This document shows, one piece after another, positions 1-8,596 of a stretch of 63,603 nucleotides of DNA. The position numbers and the translations under genes were made by a program. A model generated the notes under the pieces. The model had not been told where the DNA came from and did no database searches. It was given only the letters and a program-made list of their open reading frames with translations. Numbering within the stretch: the first letter of the stretch is position 1; each line of letters begins with the position of its first letter. Location of the stretch: assembly GCA_047973025.1 (NCBI GenBank), contig JBKEBE010000014.1:1-63603 (forward strand), written 5' to 3'. Source of the stretch: UPXZ01 sp047973025 (GTDB taxonomy: Bacteria; Bacteroidota; Bacteroidia; Bacteroidales; Paludibacteraceae).

Positions 1-281
1 GACAATTTAAGAGTTCATCACAGCAAGCCTGTAAAAGAATGGGCGGAAAAGAACAAGAAGAAAATCGCCTTGTTTTTTCTACCATCGTATTCGCCGGAAC
101 TGAATCCCGATGAATACCTCAACTGAGATCTAAAGCAAGGCATGTCTATGAAGAAGTCGAGTCGCCAAAAACAAAAGAAAAATTACAAAGCAACGTGCAA
201 GAGCATATGCAAATGTTGGTGGAATCTCCCGAAAGAGTGAAGAAATATTTTAAACACAAGTCTATTGAATATGCTGCCTAA
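1..281 (+). pseudogene. IS630-family transposase, 3' remnant, broken
   Basis: Frame 1 encodes the end of a DDE transposase with the IS630 hallmark FLPSYSPELNPDEYLN. A TGA stop at 124-126 falls right after it, where the family continues into DLKQ. The frame then shifts: the expected C-terminus, ending SPERVKKYFKHKSIEYAA, is in frame 3 and stops at 279-281. One stop plus one frameshift in the last third mean this copy cannot make transposase. The 5' part lies outside the window. The family call rests on motif recognition; the decay is read directly. Confidence 0.8.
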
Positions 282-308
282 ATTTCCGTTATATAGACGT
301 CGGGTTAA

Positions 309-549
309 TACAATTCTAAAGATGAAAAGAACGTCGATTTGATGAATTTCCTGCTGTTTTACAATCTGAACAGAAGGCACGGGTCGCTGAGAAAAGAACT
401 CAACGTGAAAACACCTGTTTTAGCCATCGAAAAAATGGTTTCTTCTAAAACCCGAAATATTTAAAATGAAACCCGACGATTTCAAAAATAAATTACTAAA
501 TTTGAACCTAAATGTAATCAACAGCCATCAACAACCTTGTGAAACTTGA
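309..549 (+). pseudogene. Transposase/integrase C-terminal remnant
   Basis: A short reading frame with no start encodes a stretch like the integrase-core C-terminus of IS481/IS3-type transposases (LLFYNLNRRHGSLRKELNVK, then a TP-x-AIEKW-like motif). At the A-run in GAAAAAATGG near 435 the frame slips: the track continues sensibly (WFLLKPEIF, then KMKPDDFKNKLLNLNLNVI) only in the neighbouring frame, ending at 547-549. It lies immediately after the IS630 remnant, so this is a small graveyard of insertion sequences. The exact IS family is uncertain. Confidence 0.5.
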
Positions 550-657
550 CAATTATTTCTTAATTTACGCAATTTTTTAACAAAACTTAATACGGTTTAA
601 TTCAGGTTGATATTTGGTTCGATAATTTCCGCTAACCAAGTAGTATCTGAATTGTGA

Positions 658-1764
658 TTACTTCGCTTCATCAATCAACCTTTGCACGTCATCTAATTTC
701 ATATTTCTACCGACAATCTTTCCGGATTTGTCGATGAGTACAGTGGCAGGTATCGAATTGACGGCATAGAGTTTAGCACCTTCACTATCCCAGTATTTAA
801 TGTCAGAGAGGTGATTCCATGTAAGATTGTACTTTTTTATCGCGTCTAACCAGCCTTGCTTTTCGCGGTCTAAAGACACGCCGACAATATCGAATTTTCT
901 CCCTTTGTTTTTTGCGTAAAAAGTCGTCAATTCCGGAAACGATCGGATACATGGACCGCACCACGAAGCCCAAAAATCAATCAACAAATAATCCGTCTTT
1001 CCCACAAAATCAGATAAAGAAGTTTCAACTCCTTGCGGATTCGGCATTCTAAAATCAACGAAAGGCTGCCCGGTAGAAGTTTTCTTTTCTATTTCTGTCG
1101 CTTTAATCAATTCGGAAATACGTGGAATTGCTTTTGTTTTTGCATCCATTTTTGCAAACAATTCTTCTTTCTGAGCTACTGTGAAGTAATAAAAAGAATT
1201 CATAAAAATATAATTTCCGATTACCGTATTTACGGTTTTGTTAGAGTACGCCACGTCTTTTTCGAGCATTTCACGCTCAATTTTTTCTATTTTAGCCCCA
1301 ACAGAATCTTCCAACGACATGGTTTTTAACGAATCCGGTATCTGCATAAACCGATCATATTCAGTATCCATTCGCTTCAAATAACGGTTTTTTTCTTTCT
1401 TGTAAAGATTGAAGGTCTCGTTTAGATTTGTTCCCGAAACAACGATTTCAGACGAATCCACCCGTGCTTTCATTACACCATTCTCAAGCACCATTGGTTC
1501 CATCAAAGACAAATTTTCATCTTTGCTCGTTAGAAGAAGATGTACGATACGTACCGAATCAACATTTTTACCTTTCAATTCAAATTTTCCATTCAAAATA
1601 ATCGTGCTGTCAATGTTTTGCCAAACTCGATTGATTCTTTCCGTCAAGAATACCTGTACACTATCAAATTCACTTCCGGTCGCTTCTCCGGAAATCTTAT
1701 ACCCCTTTGGTTGACAGCTTACCATGAGCAGAGCAGTTAGTAAAGCCGAAAGTATTTGTTTCAT
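658..1764 (-). CDS. TlpA-like thioredoxin lipoprotein with DUF4369-like N-terminus
   Basis: A 368-residue exported thiol-disulfide protein. The N-terminus is a lipoprotein signal (hydrophobic run, then LLMVSC, with the Cys near residue 17). Residues about 20-210 resemble the DUF4369 domain common in Bacteroidetes TlpA proteins. The last 140 residues are a thioredoxin/AhpC-TSA fold with the redox motif WCGPC inside FWASWCGPC and a cis-Pro region (SIPATVLID). Such proteins act in the periplasm as reductases or in cytochrome c and resistance roles; the substrate cannot be read. It is alone on the minus strand, divergent from mutY, with a promoter at 1854-1883. Confidence 0.88.
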   Translation of the reverse strand: MKQILSALLTALLMVSCQPKGYKISGEATGSEFDSVQVFLTERINRVWQNIDSTIILNGKFELKGKNVDSVRIVHLLLTSKDENLSLMEPMVLENGVMKARVDSSEIVVSGTNLNETFNLYKKEKNRYLKRMDTEYDRFMQIPDSLKTMSLEDSVGAKIEKIEREMLEKDVAYSNKTVNTVIGNYIFMNSFYYFTVAQKEELFAKMDAKTKAIPRISELIKATEIEKKTSTGQPFVDFRMPNPQGVETSLSDFVGKTDYLLIDFWASWCGPCIRSFPELTTFYAKNKGRKFDIVGVSLDREKQGWLDAIKKYNLTWNHLSDIKYWDSEGAKLYAVNSIPATVLIDKSGKIVGRNMKLDDVQRLIDEAK

Positions 1765-1853
1765 AGACGCTGATTTGTTAAAGTTTAAAGAGTTTTTATT
1801 TTTCTTCCGAATACGCGCAATGGGTATTCTAATATTTAACGTAATTTTGTCGG

Positions 1854-1883
1854 CAAAGTTACATTTTTTATCGAAATATCAAA
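1854..1883 (-). promoter_or_regulatory. Bacteroidetes-type promoter of the TlpA-like gene
   Basis: Read on the minus strand, TTTG (1880-1883) and TAACTTTG (1854-1861) are 18 bp apart, matching the TTTG / TAnnTTTG pattern of the Bacteroidetes primary sigma factor. The 5' leader would be about 85 nt. Confidence 0.5.
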
Positions 1884-1946
1884 TATACGATTAATTGAAA
1901 TTACGATAAGTTTCTAAACTCCAAACGGATATTCATATTTTCTCGT

Positions 1947-3017
1947 ATGCGGCAAATTCAAAAAGAAAAGATTCGTCAGATTTTAAAAGAATGGTATGGA
2001 ATGAACAAGCGGGATTTGCCTTGGCGGGGGATTAACGATCCGTACAAAATATGGATTTCGGAGATAATTCTTCAACAAACTCGCGTCGTTCAAGGGCTGG
2101 ATTATTACAACCGGTTTATTGAACGTTTTCCGGATGTAACACGTTTAGCACTGGCTGAAGAAGAAGAAGTACTCAAATGCTGGCAAGGACTCGGTTACTA
2201 CTCCCGAGCACGCAATCTGCACAACGCATCCAAAACAATAATTACCAAATTTGGAGGACAGTTTCCTAAAACTTACGAAGAAGTATTAACCCTGTCCGGT
2301 GTAGGTGAATATACGGCTGCCGCCATCACATCTTTTGCATACAATCTGCCCTATGCTGCCATTGACGGAAATATCTACCGTGTTTTGGCACGAATTTTTG
2401 CAGTGGACACACCGATTGATTCCGCCGAAGGTAAAAAACAATTCAGAAGATTGGCAGACCTGTTGATGGACGAAAAGTCTCCCGGACTTCACAATCAGGC
2501 AATTATGGAGTTTGGAGCTTTGCAGTGTATACCCCAAAAACCGGACTGCAGTAACTGCCCGCTAAACGTACACTGTGAATCGTACAAACTTAATATCGCG
2601 CACCAACTTCCGGTAAAACAGGGAAAGACGAAAGTCAGCAACCGTTATTTCAACTATTTTTTTATCATAAATGGCGATTATACGTATTTGAAAAAGCGCA
2701 CAGATAAAGATATCTGGCAGAATCTTTACGAATTTCCATTAATTGAAACAAACCATTTGCCGGATTTTACGGAGATGACTCAATCGAAAGATTTCCGGCG
2801 GATTTTTTCTGAAAGTCATCCAACAATTAAAGATAGTCGCGTTCAAAGAAAACACATGCTAAGTCACCGGACTATACACGCCGTTTTTTATACTGTCTCA
2901 ATAAATTCGGAAAATGACTTTATCAGACATCTGAACAGGGTTTCGCTAAAAGAAATAACACATTATCCAATCTCCAGATTGACTGAAGTGTTTTTAGAAA
3001 ACGTTGATAACAGGTAG
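1947..3017 (+). CDS. mutY: A/G-specific adenine glycosylase MutY
   Basis: A 356-residue base-excision repair enzyme that removes adenine mispaired with 8-oxoguanine. The HhH-GPD domain carries the catalytic Glu in SEIILQQTRV (about residue 40), the hairpin LSGVGEYTAAAI, and the catalytic Asp in AAIDGNIYRVLARIF. The 4Fe-4S loop C-X6-C-X2-C-X5-C is intact (CIPQKPDCSNCPLNVHC, about 194-210). The C-terminal third is the NUDIX-like 8-oxoG recognition domain with the HMLSHRTIHAVFY motif. Length is normal. It is followed closely by lptB, which has its own promoter. Confidence 0.96.
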   Translation: MRQIQKEKIRQILKEWYGMNKRDLPWRGINDPYKIWISEIILQQTRVVQGLDYYNRFIERFPDVTRLALAEEEEVLKCWQGLGYYSRARNLHNASKTIITKFGGQFPKTYEEVLTLSGVGEYTAAAITSFAYNLPYAAIDGNIYRVLARIFAVDTPIDSAEGKKQFRRLADLLMDEKSPGLHNQAIMEFGALQCIPQKPDCSNCPLNVHCESYKLNIAHQLPVKQGKTKVSNRYFNYFFIINGDYTYLKKRTDKDIWQNLYEFPLIETNHLPDFTEMTQSKDFRRIFSESHPTIKDSRVQRKHMLSHRTIHAVFYTVSINSENDFIRHLNRVSLKEITHYPISRLTEVFLENVDNR

Positions 3018-3048
3018 TTTGCTATCCGATTAAAAAATAGTATTTTTG
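3018..3048 (+). promoter_or_regulatory. Promoter of lptB
   Basis: TTTG at 3018-3021 and TATTTTTG at 3041-3048 are separated by 19 bp, a near-ideal Bacteroidetes promoter. Transcription would begin near 3055, so an upstream TTG at 3046 cannot be the start and the ATG at 3067 is supported. Confidence 0.65.
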
Positions 3049-3066
3049 TATTATCAAAAAAGAAAT

Positions 3067-3882
3067 ATGGAAAAAAACAGCATTGAAATAGAAACAGAAG
3101 TCGAAATCGAAGAAGAAAATGCGTCAAAATCCGATCCCATGATACTCCGGACAGAGCATTTGGTCAAAAGATATGGCAAAAGAACGGTTGTAAACGATGT
3201 CTCGATTCATGTACGTCAGGGAGAAATTGTCGGACTTCTAGGCCCAAACGGTGCCGGAAAAACCACCACGTTTTACATGACCACAGGGCTGGTTACTCCC
3301 AACGAAGGCAAGATTTTCCTCAACGAAGAAGAAATTACGAAATACCCGGTGTTTCGTCGTGCGCAACGCGGTATCGGCTATCTGGCGCAGGAAGCTTCCG
3401 TATTCCGAAAAATGAGTGTGGAAGACAACATCAGTTCCATCTTAGAAATGACCAATTTCAGCAAAGCCTACCAAAAAGAAAAATTAGAAACCCTGATCAA
3501 GGAGTTCAACCTCGAACACGTACGCAAAAATATCGGCGATAGGCTCTCCGGTGGCGAAAGAAGGCGTACCGAGATAGCCAGATGTCTCGCCATAGAGCCA
3601 AAATTCATAATGCTCGATGAACCATTTGCCGGAGTTGATCCGATTGCCGTTCAGGATATTCAAGACATTGTATGGACTCTAAAAGACAAAAACATCGGAA
3701 TCCTAATTACCGACCACAACGTAGATGAGACACTAAGTATTACAGACCGAGCGTATATGCTTTTCGAAGGAGTTATCCTCTTCCAAGGCACATCCGAGGA
3801 ACTTGCTGCCAATCCGACGGTACGTGAAAAGTACTTGGGGCGAGACTTTAAATTGAAGAAAAAAACAAGAGTTGCCTTCTAA
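3067..3882 (+). CDS. lptB: LPS export ABC transporter ATP-binding protein LptB
   Basis: A 271-residue ABC ATPase that powers lipopolysaccharide extraction from the inner membrane by LptFG. Walker A is GPNGAGKTT, the signature is LSGGERRR, Walker B is FIMLDEPFAGVDP, and the H-loop sits in LITDHNVDET. The run GLVTPNEGKIFLNEEEIT and the C-terminal GTSEELAANPTVREKYLG are typical of LptB. An acidic N-terminal extension of about 24 residues (MEKNSIEIETEVEIEEEN) precedes the usual start MILRTEHLVKRYG at 3139, so translation could begin there instead. Confidence 0.93.
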   Translation: MEKNSIEIETEVEIEEENASKSDPMILRTEHLVKRYGKRTVVNDVSIHVRQGEIVGLLGPNGAGKTTTFYMTTGLVTPNEGKIFLNEEEITKYPVFRRAQRGIGYLAQEASVFRKMSVEDNISSILEMTNFSKAYQKEKLETLIKEFNLEHVRKNIGDRLSGGERRRTEIARCLAIEPKFIMLDEPFAGVDPIAVQDIQDIVWTLKDKNIGILITDHNVDETLSITDRAYMLFEGVILFQGTSEELAANPTVREKYLGRDFKLKKKTRVAF

Positions 3883-4041
3883 ATCTCTTGGTTTTAATTC
3901 CCAGTCAAACTAGTAACGGAGAAGTTCATTTTTTAGAGGTAATAACGGTTTGCAGTATAGATAGAATTAGGTGTACCGTTAGCTAAAGGGTCTGGTTCTG
4001 TTGAAGTATTTTATACAAGTATATTTCTCATTTTAATAATA

Positions 4042-4533
4042 ATGAAAAGAATTACGATATTATTTACCCTATTAATAATCGGATTGACTATTTCCTATGG
4101 ACAAAATCCATCCGATTCAATCTCAACGAAAAAAGTATTTGGAGGATACCAATTCTATCAAGGAGAGCAAATACTAAACATGAATCAACTGGCTAACATA
4201 ATAAAACCAAATGAACAAGCCTACAAACAGATTAAGTCGGCTCGATTGATTAATACAACTACTATGATACTTAGTTATGCTGGTGGTTTTATGATTGGTT
4301 GGCCGATAGGAACAGCTATTGCCGGAGGTGATCCTAGCTGGATAATGGCTGGTATTGGCGCAGGACTCATTGCTGTAGCAATTCCTATTAGTATGAGTTC
4401 AGGCAAAAAAGCTAAACAAGCTGTGGATATATTTAATGGTGGATTAAAGACAAGTTCGTTTTGGGATAAAAATGAATTAGAATTAACAATGGTAGGAAAA
4501 GAAAACGGAATTGGGTTAAGATTGAATTTCTAA
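4042..4533 (+). CDS. Hypothetical exported protein with Gly-rich membrane segment
   Basis: A 163-residue protein of unknown function. Residues 1-20 form a signal peptide ending ISYGQN. The mature part starts with a soluble stretch (GGYQFYQGEQILNMNQLANII), then has two adjacent hydrophobic Gly-rich segments (about 80-118: ILSYAGGFMIGWPIGTAIAGG and WIMAGIGAGLIAVAIPI), and ends in a beta-like GIGLRLNF tail ending in Phe, as in some outer-membrane proteins. No family was recognised. It is monocistronic between lptB and rnz, with no clear terminator on either side. Confidence 0.7.
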   Translation: MKRITILFTLLIIGLTISYGQNPSDSISTKKVFGGYQFYQGEQILNMNQLANIIKPNEQAYKQIKSARLINTTTMILSYAGGFMIGWPIGTAIAGGDPSWIMAGIGAGLIAVAIPISMSSGKKAKQAVDIFNGGLKTSSFWDKNELELTMVGKENGIGLRLNF

Positions 4534-4731
4534 AAAGGAGAGACTTTACATTGAATGTTGTTGATGAGCTGAAATAATAGCAGGCTCGCCAATTCGGAAG
4601 GAGAAGAAAAGATTGAAGAAAAATGGAAACAAATTGAAAATAAGGTTTAGTACTGATACCTAACACGATAATCGGCTCACAATCCCTACCCGACAGACCA
4701 TCAAACGTCATTTCCACATACCGAATCACAA

Positions 4732-5700
4732 ATGAACGAAAATTCTCAAAACAATCAGTCATCTGAATCCATCCAAGATAATGGCAGTTACCGTGCAAAA
4801 CTACACATACTCGGTTCAGGTTCCGCTTTACCCACCAAAACCAATTTCCCGACTTCACAAATACTTGAAATCAGGGAAAAGCAGTATATGATTGACTGTG
4901 GAGAAGGAACACAAATTCGTCTCAAACAAATGAGAATGAAGACCAATCGGTTAGGACATATCTTTATTTCCCATCTCCACGGCGACCATTGCTTTGGCTT
5001 GACCGGACTCATTTCTTCCTTTGGACTCATCAATCGAACCGCCGATTTACACATTCACGCACACCCCGATCTCGAAAGACTTTTGACACCACTATTGAAT
5101 TATTTTTGTGGCGACTCACCCTTCCACATTTTCTTTCATCCGATCAATCCGGCTAAAGTCGAATTAATCCACGAAGACCGCAGTATCGAAGTATATACAA
5201 TACCATTGAAGCACCGCGTCCCTTGTTGCGGCTTTCTTTTCAAGGAAAAAATCGGCTTTCGGCACATCAACCGCGCGATGGTCGATTATTACCAAATACC
5301 GGTATCAAAAATCGGCAAACTAAAACTCGGCGAAGATTATCTAACCGACGATGGAGAAGTTATCAGCAACGAACTACTGACAACTCCACCCACTACTCCC
5401 GTTAGTTACGCCTACTGTTCAGATACAGCCTACAACGAACAAATCATTTCGATGATAAAAGGGGTTGACCTGCTCTACCACGAAGCAACCTTTGCCGATA
5501 ACGAAATTCTTCGCGCGCGCCAAACCATGCATTCCACGGCTCGTCAAGCCGCCATGATCGCGCAAAAAGCCGGTGCAAAAAAACTTATCATCGGACATTT
5601 CTCGGCACGTTACAACAACAAAAACCTACTCTTGAACCAAGCCAAGGAAGTCTTCGAAGATACCCTTTTGGCAGAAGACATGAGCAGTTACGGAGTATAA
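4732..5700 (+). CDS. rnz: Ribonuclease Z
   Basis: A 322-residue metallo-beta-lactamase-fold endonuclease that trims the 3' trailer of tRNA precursors. The zinc motif is HLHGDHCFGL (about residues 83-92). Further ligands are the His in PLKHRVPCCGFLF, the Asp in YCSDTAYNE and the His in IGHFSARY. The PxKxN-like N-terminal strand LGSGSALPTKTNFPTSQ and the EATF motif (LLYHEATFADN) fit the family. Length is typical. Residues 1-20 are a polar tail (NENSQNNQSSESIQDNGSY), so the first Met could be slightly early. Confidence 0.95.
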   Translation: MNENSQNNQSSESIQDNGSYRAKLHILGSGSALPTKTNFPTSQILEIREKQYMIDCGEGTQIRLKQMRMKTNRLGHIFISHLHGDHCFGLTGLISSFGLINRTADLHIHAHPDLERLLTPLLNYFCGDSPFHIFFHPINPAKVELIHEDRSIEVYTIPLKHRVPCCGFLFKEKIGFRHINRAMVDYYQIPVSKIGKLKLGEDYLTDDGEVISNELLTTPPTTPVSYAYCSDTAYNEQIISMIKGVDLLYHEATFADNEILRARQTMHSTARQAAMIAQKAGAKKLIIGHFSARYNNKNLLLNQAKEVFEDTLLAEDMSSYGV

Positions 5701-5871
5701 CCCGTGCATTGTTGACCCTCCATGCACCCCGAGCGCAGTTATTGAAGAACGATTTCAATCGGTTAAAATTTCATTGAAACGCCTGTTTAACGACACGGCA
5801 CGAAAGAAAATAAGCGGTTTATCCGGAATCGAGATGGATTTCGCCAAATAATCGTATCTTTGTAAAAAGAA

Positions 5872-6765
5872 ATGAAGATGCACCAAGCCGGTTTTGTAAA
5901 CATAGTAGGCAATCCCAATGTCGGAAAATCAACGTTGATGAACGCGTTGGTCGGAGAGAAACTTTCAATTATCACGTCCAAAGCGCAGACAACTCGACAC
6001 CGCATTCTGGGGATTGTCAATGGCGAAGATTTTCAAATCGTCTATTCGGACACACCCGGCGTTTTGAAGCCAAACTACCGCCTGCAGGACTCCATGCTCA
6101 GTTTTTCGCGATCAGCACTCGCCGATGCCGATGTCCTCTTGTATGTTACAGATGTAACGGATAAGCCCGAGCGAAATCAAGATTTTGTAGAGAAAGTAAA
6201 TCAAAATCCGGCAAAAACAATTTTGATAATTAATAAGATCGATTTAATCAATCAGGAGAAATTGGAAGATATTGTCGAAATGTGGAAAACGATTCTTCCA
6301 AAAGCCGAAATCTTTCCGATATCCGCTACGGAGAAATTCAATGTAGAACCGCTTTTTAACCGTATCAAAGCGTTACTACCTAACTCTCCACCATTTTTTG
6401 ACAAAGATCAACTGACCGACAAACCGGCCAAGTTTTTTGTAACAGAGATAATTCGAGAGAAGATTCTTCTCAATTACGACAAGGAAATTCCCTACTCCAT
6501 AGAAGTAGAAGTAGAAGAATTCAAAGAAGAGGAAAAAATCATACGGATCAGAGCCGTAATTTATGTAGAAAGAGATTCGCAGAAAGGAATAATCATCGGG
6601 AAAGGAGGAAAATCCATCAAGAAAATTGGTACCGACGCGCGGAAAGATATCGAAACTTTCTTCGACAAGCAAGTCTTTATCGAGTTGTATGTAAAAGTGG
6701 AAAAAGATTGGAGAAACAAAGAATTGAAATTAAAAAATTTTGGCTATCGACCCGAGAAAATCTAA
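5872..6765 (+). CDS. era: GTPase Era
   Basis: A 297-residue essential GTPase that binds 16S rRNA and assists 30S assembly. G-motifs are G1 GNPNVGKST, G2 TTRHRI, G3 DTPGV, G4 NKID and G5 SATEK. The C-terminal KH domain carries GKGGKSIKKIGTDARKDIE, and the protein ends in the usual LKNFGY region. A TATCTTTG -7 box at 5855-5862 lies 9 bp before the ATG, so the transcript leader is very short or absent. Confidence 0.97.
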   Translation: MKMHQAGFVNIVGNPNVGKSTLMNALVGEKLSIITSKAQTTRHRILGIVNGEDFQIVYSDTPGVLKPNYRLQDSMLSFSRSALADADVLLYVTDVTDKPERNQDFVEKVNQNPAKTILIINKIDLINQEKLEDIVEMWKTILPKAEIFPISATEKFNVEPLFNRIKALLPNSPPFFDKDQLTDKPAKFFVTEIIREKILLNYDKEIPYSIEVEVEEFKEEEKIIRIRAVIYVERDSQKGIIIGKGGKSIKKIGTDARKDIETFFDKQVFIELYVKVEKDWRNKELKLKNFGYRPEKI

Positions 6766-6844
6766 TTTTGGTACGAACTTTGTCGGTTTTTTACGTGTTA
6801 GATATATAAAGCAACTTAATTAATAACAAAAAAATTAAAAAATT

Positions 6845-7087
6845 ATGAAAAATACCGGTGGAGTATTGGCGGCGCTTTTAGGCGGTGCGGTAGTGGGAGC
6901 AGCTTTAGGATTATTATTGGCTCCGGAAAAAGGTGAAGACACCCGATCCAAAATTGTTGACACGTTCGACACAACCAAAGAAAAAGTAGTAGAAGCGTTA
7001 AAAAAGAGAGGAATCAATTTAGATAAAACAGATTTGGAAGATTTGGTTGACGACATAAAGACAGACGCTGACGATGCAATGGCATAA
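6845..7087 (+). CDS. YtxH domain-containing small protein
   Basis: An 80-residue protein with one Gly/Ala-rich membrane segment (GGVLAALLGGAVVGAALGLLLAPEKGEDTR, described by its first half only in residues 4-24) followed by the APEKG turn and a charged helical tail. This is the YtxH layout. It is first of a three-gene run with the holin-like protein (5-bp gap) and a small basic protein. Role is unknown; YtxH proteins are linked with envelope stress in other bacteria. Confidence 0.8.
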   Translation: MKNTGGVLAALLGGAVVGAALGLLLAPEKGEDTRSKIVDTFDTTKEKVVEALKKRGINLDKTDLEDLVDDIKTDADDAMA

Positions 7088-7092
7088 ACGGT

Positions 7093-7506
7093 ATGGCAGA
7101 AAAAAAAGGGACAGCAGATAACAAATCCAACGGCTTTCAAAAGTTGTTTTTTGAAGTAAAAGACTATGTAGATATCAAGATAGATTACTTAAAAGTAGTA
7201 TCTGTCGAGAAATTAACCAAAATAGTGTCTTTGCTGATTCTATTGGCAACTACCATCATATTAGCCACAGCCATTTTTTTCTACCTCATGTTCGCTTTGG
7301 CATATGCTTTAGCACCCCATTTAGGGTTCATCGCGAGTTTCGCAATCGTGGCAGGTGTTCTCTTTCTGAAATTAGTAATCCTATTGGTCTTTCGTAAAAA
7401 TCTGATAATTAATCCAATATTGAAAATGATGGTAAAATTATTCGATGACGAATCAACCGAAACAGAACTTGAAAATGAAGACGATACATCAGTTGCAAAA
7501 AAATAA
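7093..7506 (+). CDS. Phage-holin-like/DUF1469-type membrane protein
   Basis: A 137-residue inner-membrane protein. A polar N-terminus leads into an amphipathic stretch (EVKDYVDIKIDYLKVVSVEKL), then two hydrophobic segments (about 48-75 and 78-103) and a charged acidic tail (DDESTETELENEDD). This layout matches the putative holin superfamily III / DUF1469 proteins that accompany YtxH in Bacteroidetes. It starts 5 bp after the YtxH gene and its 3' end overlaps the next gene, so the three are likely one operon. Confidence 0.75.
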   Translation: MAEKKGTADNKSNGFQKLFFEVKDYVDIKIDYLKVVSVEKLTKIVSLLILLATTIILATAIFFYLMFALAYALAPHLGFIASFAIVAGVLFLKLVILLVFRKNLIINPILKMMVKLFDDESTETELENEDDTSVAKK

Positions 7507-7771
7507 AAAGTTGAAAATTGACGATTTACAAGACGTCAAGCGACAACTGCGATTAAGAATAGATGAGCAGCAGAAGATGATGATGGCTTCGGCAAAAGGA
7601 CTTGTCCCTTTCTCAGCAAACTCATCGTCCATCCGATCAAACAAAAAACGCCTGATACCCCTATCAATTCTGACAACACCGTTGCGAAAAGGGAAAACCA
7701 TCTCGGTTGTCGAAGGTATGCTCATCGGTTATAAGCTAATCAAAAGCATCAGACGAGTTGTGAAAAAGTAG
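7475..7771 (+). CDS. Small basic protein, third gene of the YtxH operon
   Basis: A 98-residue protein. The chosen ATG (7475) overlaps the upstream gene by 32 bp and gives MKTIHQLQKNKKLKIDDLQD; an earlier in-frame start at 7445 would overlap more. A charged helix (DVKRQLRLRIDEQQKMMMASAKG) is followed by a basic C-terminal half with a weakly hydrophobic stretch near VVEGMLIGYKLIKSIRRVVKK. It has no recognised domain. Position suggests it works with the YtxH and holin-like proteins at the membrane. Confidence 0.65.
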   Translation: MKTIHQLQKNKKLKIDDLQDVKRQLRLRIDEQQKMMMASAKGLVPFSANSSSIRSNKKRLIPLSILTTPLRKGKTISVVEGMLIGYKLIKSIRRVVKK

Positions 7772-7830
7772 AGCAAGCAGTATAAAAAAATCGAACTTAA
7801 TTCTTGTTCGCAACTTAATACTACGAATGT

Positions 7831-7866
7831 AAAAAAAGCATTGTACAAAATTACAGTGCTTTTTTC
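7831..7866 (+). terminator. Terminator of the YtxH operon
   Basis: AAAAAAAGCATTGTA pairs with TACAGTGCTTTTTT across a 6-nt loop, with one G-U pair and a T-run: an intrinsic terminator 60 bp after the last gene of the trio. Confidence 0.75.
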
Positions 7867-7966
7867 AATGTCTCGCGTTTCTTTGATTTCACTCTATCGG
7901 TAATCCCATCTTGATAAATTTTTAAATAAAAAAAATGTAATTCTTTTTTAATCAGAATAAAAGCAG

Positions 7967-7974
7967 TATATTTG
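7967..7974 (+). promoter_or_regulatory. -7 box of the HU gene promoter
   Basis: TATATTTG, followed by CAA, is an exact TAnnTTTG box. A T-rich stretch sits about 20 bp upstream where the -33 element is expected. The transcript leader would be about 50 nt. Confidence 0.6.
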
Positions 7975-8032
7975 CAACCCGTTTAAACTAACAAAATAGA
8001 AATATTATTCATTATTATTAAAACCAATTAAA

Positions 8033-8305
8033 ATGACAAAGGCAGACGTTGTAAACGAAATTGCAAAAAATACAGGTCTTGACAAAGCGGCTGTATTAGC
8101 AACTGTAGAATCTTTTATGGATGTTGTTAAAGATTCATTAGCAAAAAAAGAGAATGTATATTTGAGAGGATTTGGTAGCTTTATTATCAAAGAAAGAGCA
8201 CAAAAAACGGCTCGAAACATTTCAAAAAATACCACAATCATCATTCCGGCTCATCAAATACCGGCTTTCAAACCGGCCAAAACATTTGTTGTTGCCGTAA
8301 AATAA
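8033..8305 (+). CDS. HU/IHF family DNA-binding protein
   Basis: A 90-residue nucleoid protein of standard HU length. It starts MTKADVVNEIAKNTGLDKA, carries the core YLRGFGSFIIKERAQKTARN and the DNA-minor-groove arm around the Pro in IIIPAHQIPAFKPAKTF. It would act as a homodimer that bends DNA. A dedicated promoter lies upstream and the COX24-like mini-gene follows 28 bp downstream, probably on the same transcript. Confidence 0.95.
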   Translation: MTKADVVNEIAKNTGLDKAAVLATVESFMDVVKDSLAKKENVYLRGFGSFIIKERAQKTARNISKNTTIIIPAHQIPAFKPAKTFVVAVK

Positions 8306-8333
8306 TAAGAACCAATAAAAAGAATTTAAATAT

Positions 8334-8423
8334 ATGCCAAGCGGTAAAAAGAGAAAAAGACATAAAATGTCAACCCACAAACGCAAAAAAAGACTGCGTA
8401 AAAATAGACATAAAAAGAAATAG
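8334..8423 (+). CDS. AURKAIP1/COX24-domain mini-protein
   Basis: A 29-residue, extremely basic protein (MPSGKKRKRHKMSTHKRKKR, then LRKNRHKKK). The pattern KRKRHKMxTHKRKKRLRKNRHKKK is that of the AURKAIP1/COX24 domain, whose mitochondrial relative is the small-ribosomal-subunit protein mS38. In Bacteroidetes, such mini-genes are annotated near HU or translation genes. A ribosome-associated role is inferred from composition and relatives. It sits between HU and its terminator at 8458-8500. Confidence 0.8.
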   Translation: MPSGKKRKRHKMSTHKRKKRLRKNRHKKK

Positions 8424-8457
8424 CGTCCTTATGACCTGTTTTTTATAGTCCATCGAA

Positions 8458-8500
8458 ACAAACTTAAACCTACTTTCATGGAATTTAAGTTTGTTTTTTT
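8458..8500 (+). terminator. Terminator after HU and the COX24-like gene
   Basis: ACAAACTTAAA (8458-8468) pairs perfectly with TTTAAGTTTGT (8484-8494), followed by a T-run to 8500. Confidence 0.85.
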
Positions 8501-8596
8501 ATAGAAGAAGCCTTAGATATGAAGTCTTAAAATACGAGTTTCGTATTGTTTTTTTAGACAGCTTGTCGCGGACTTCAAATTTTTAAATCAAAATAA

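Noticed and set aside
124..126. In-frame TGA in the IS630 transposase as possible recoding
   Set aside because: A frameshift follows soon after, so decay explains it better than stop readthrough.
4433..4858. Minus-strand frame of 141 codons
   Set aside because: It overlaps the ends of two genes on the other strand and shows no motif.
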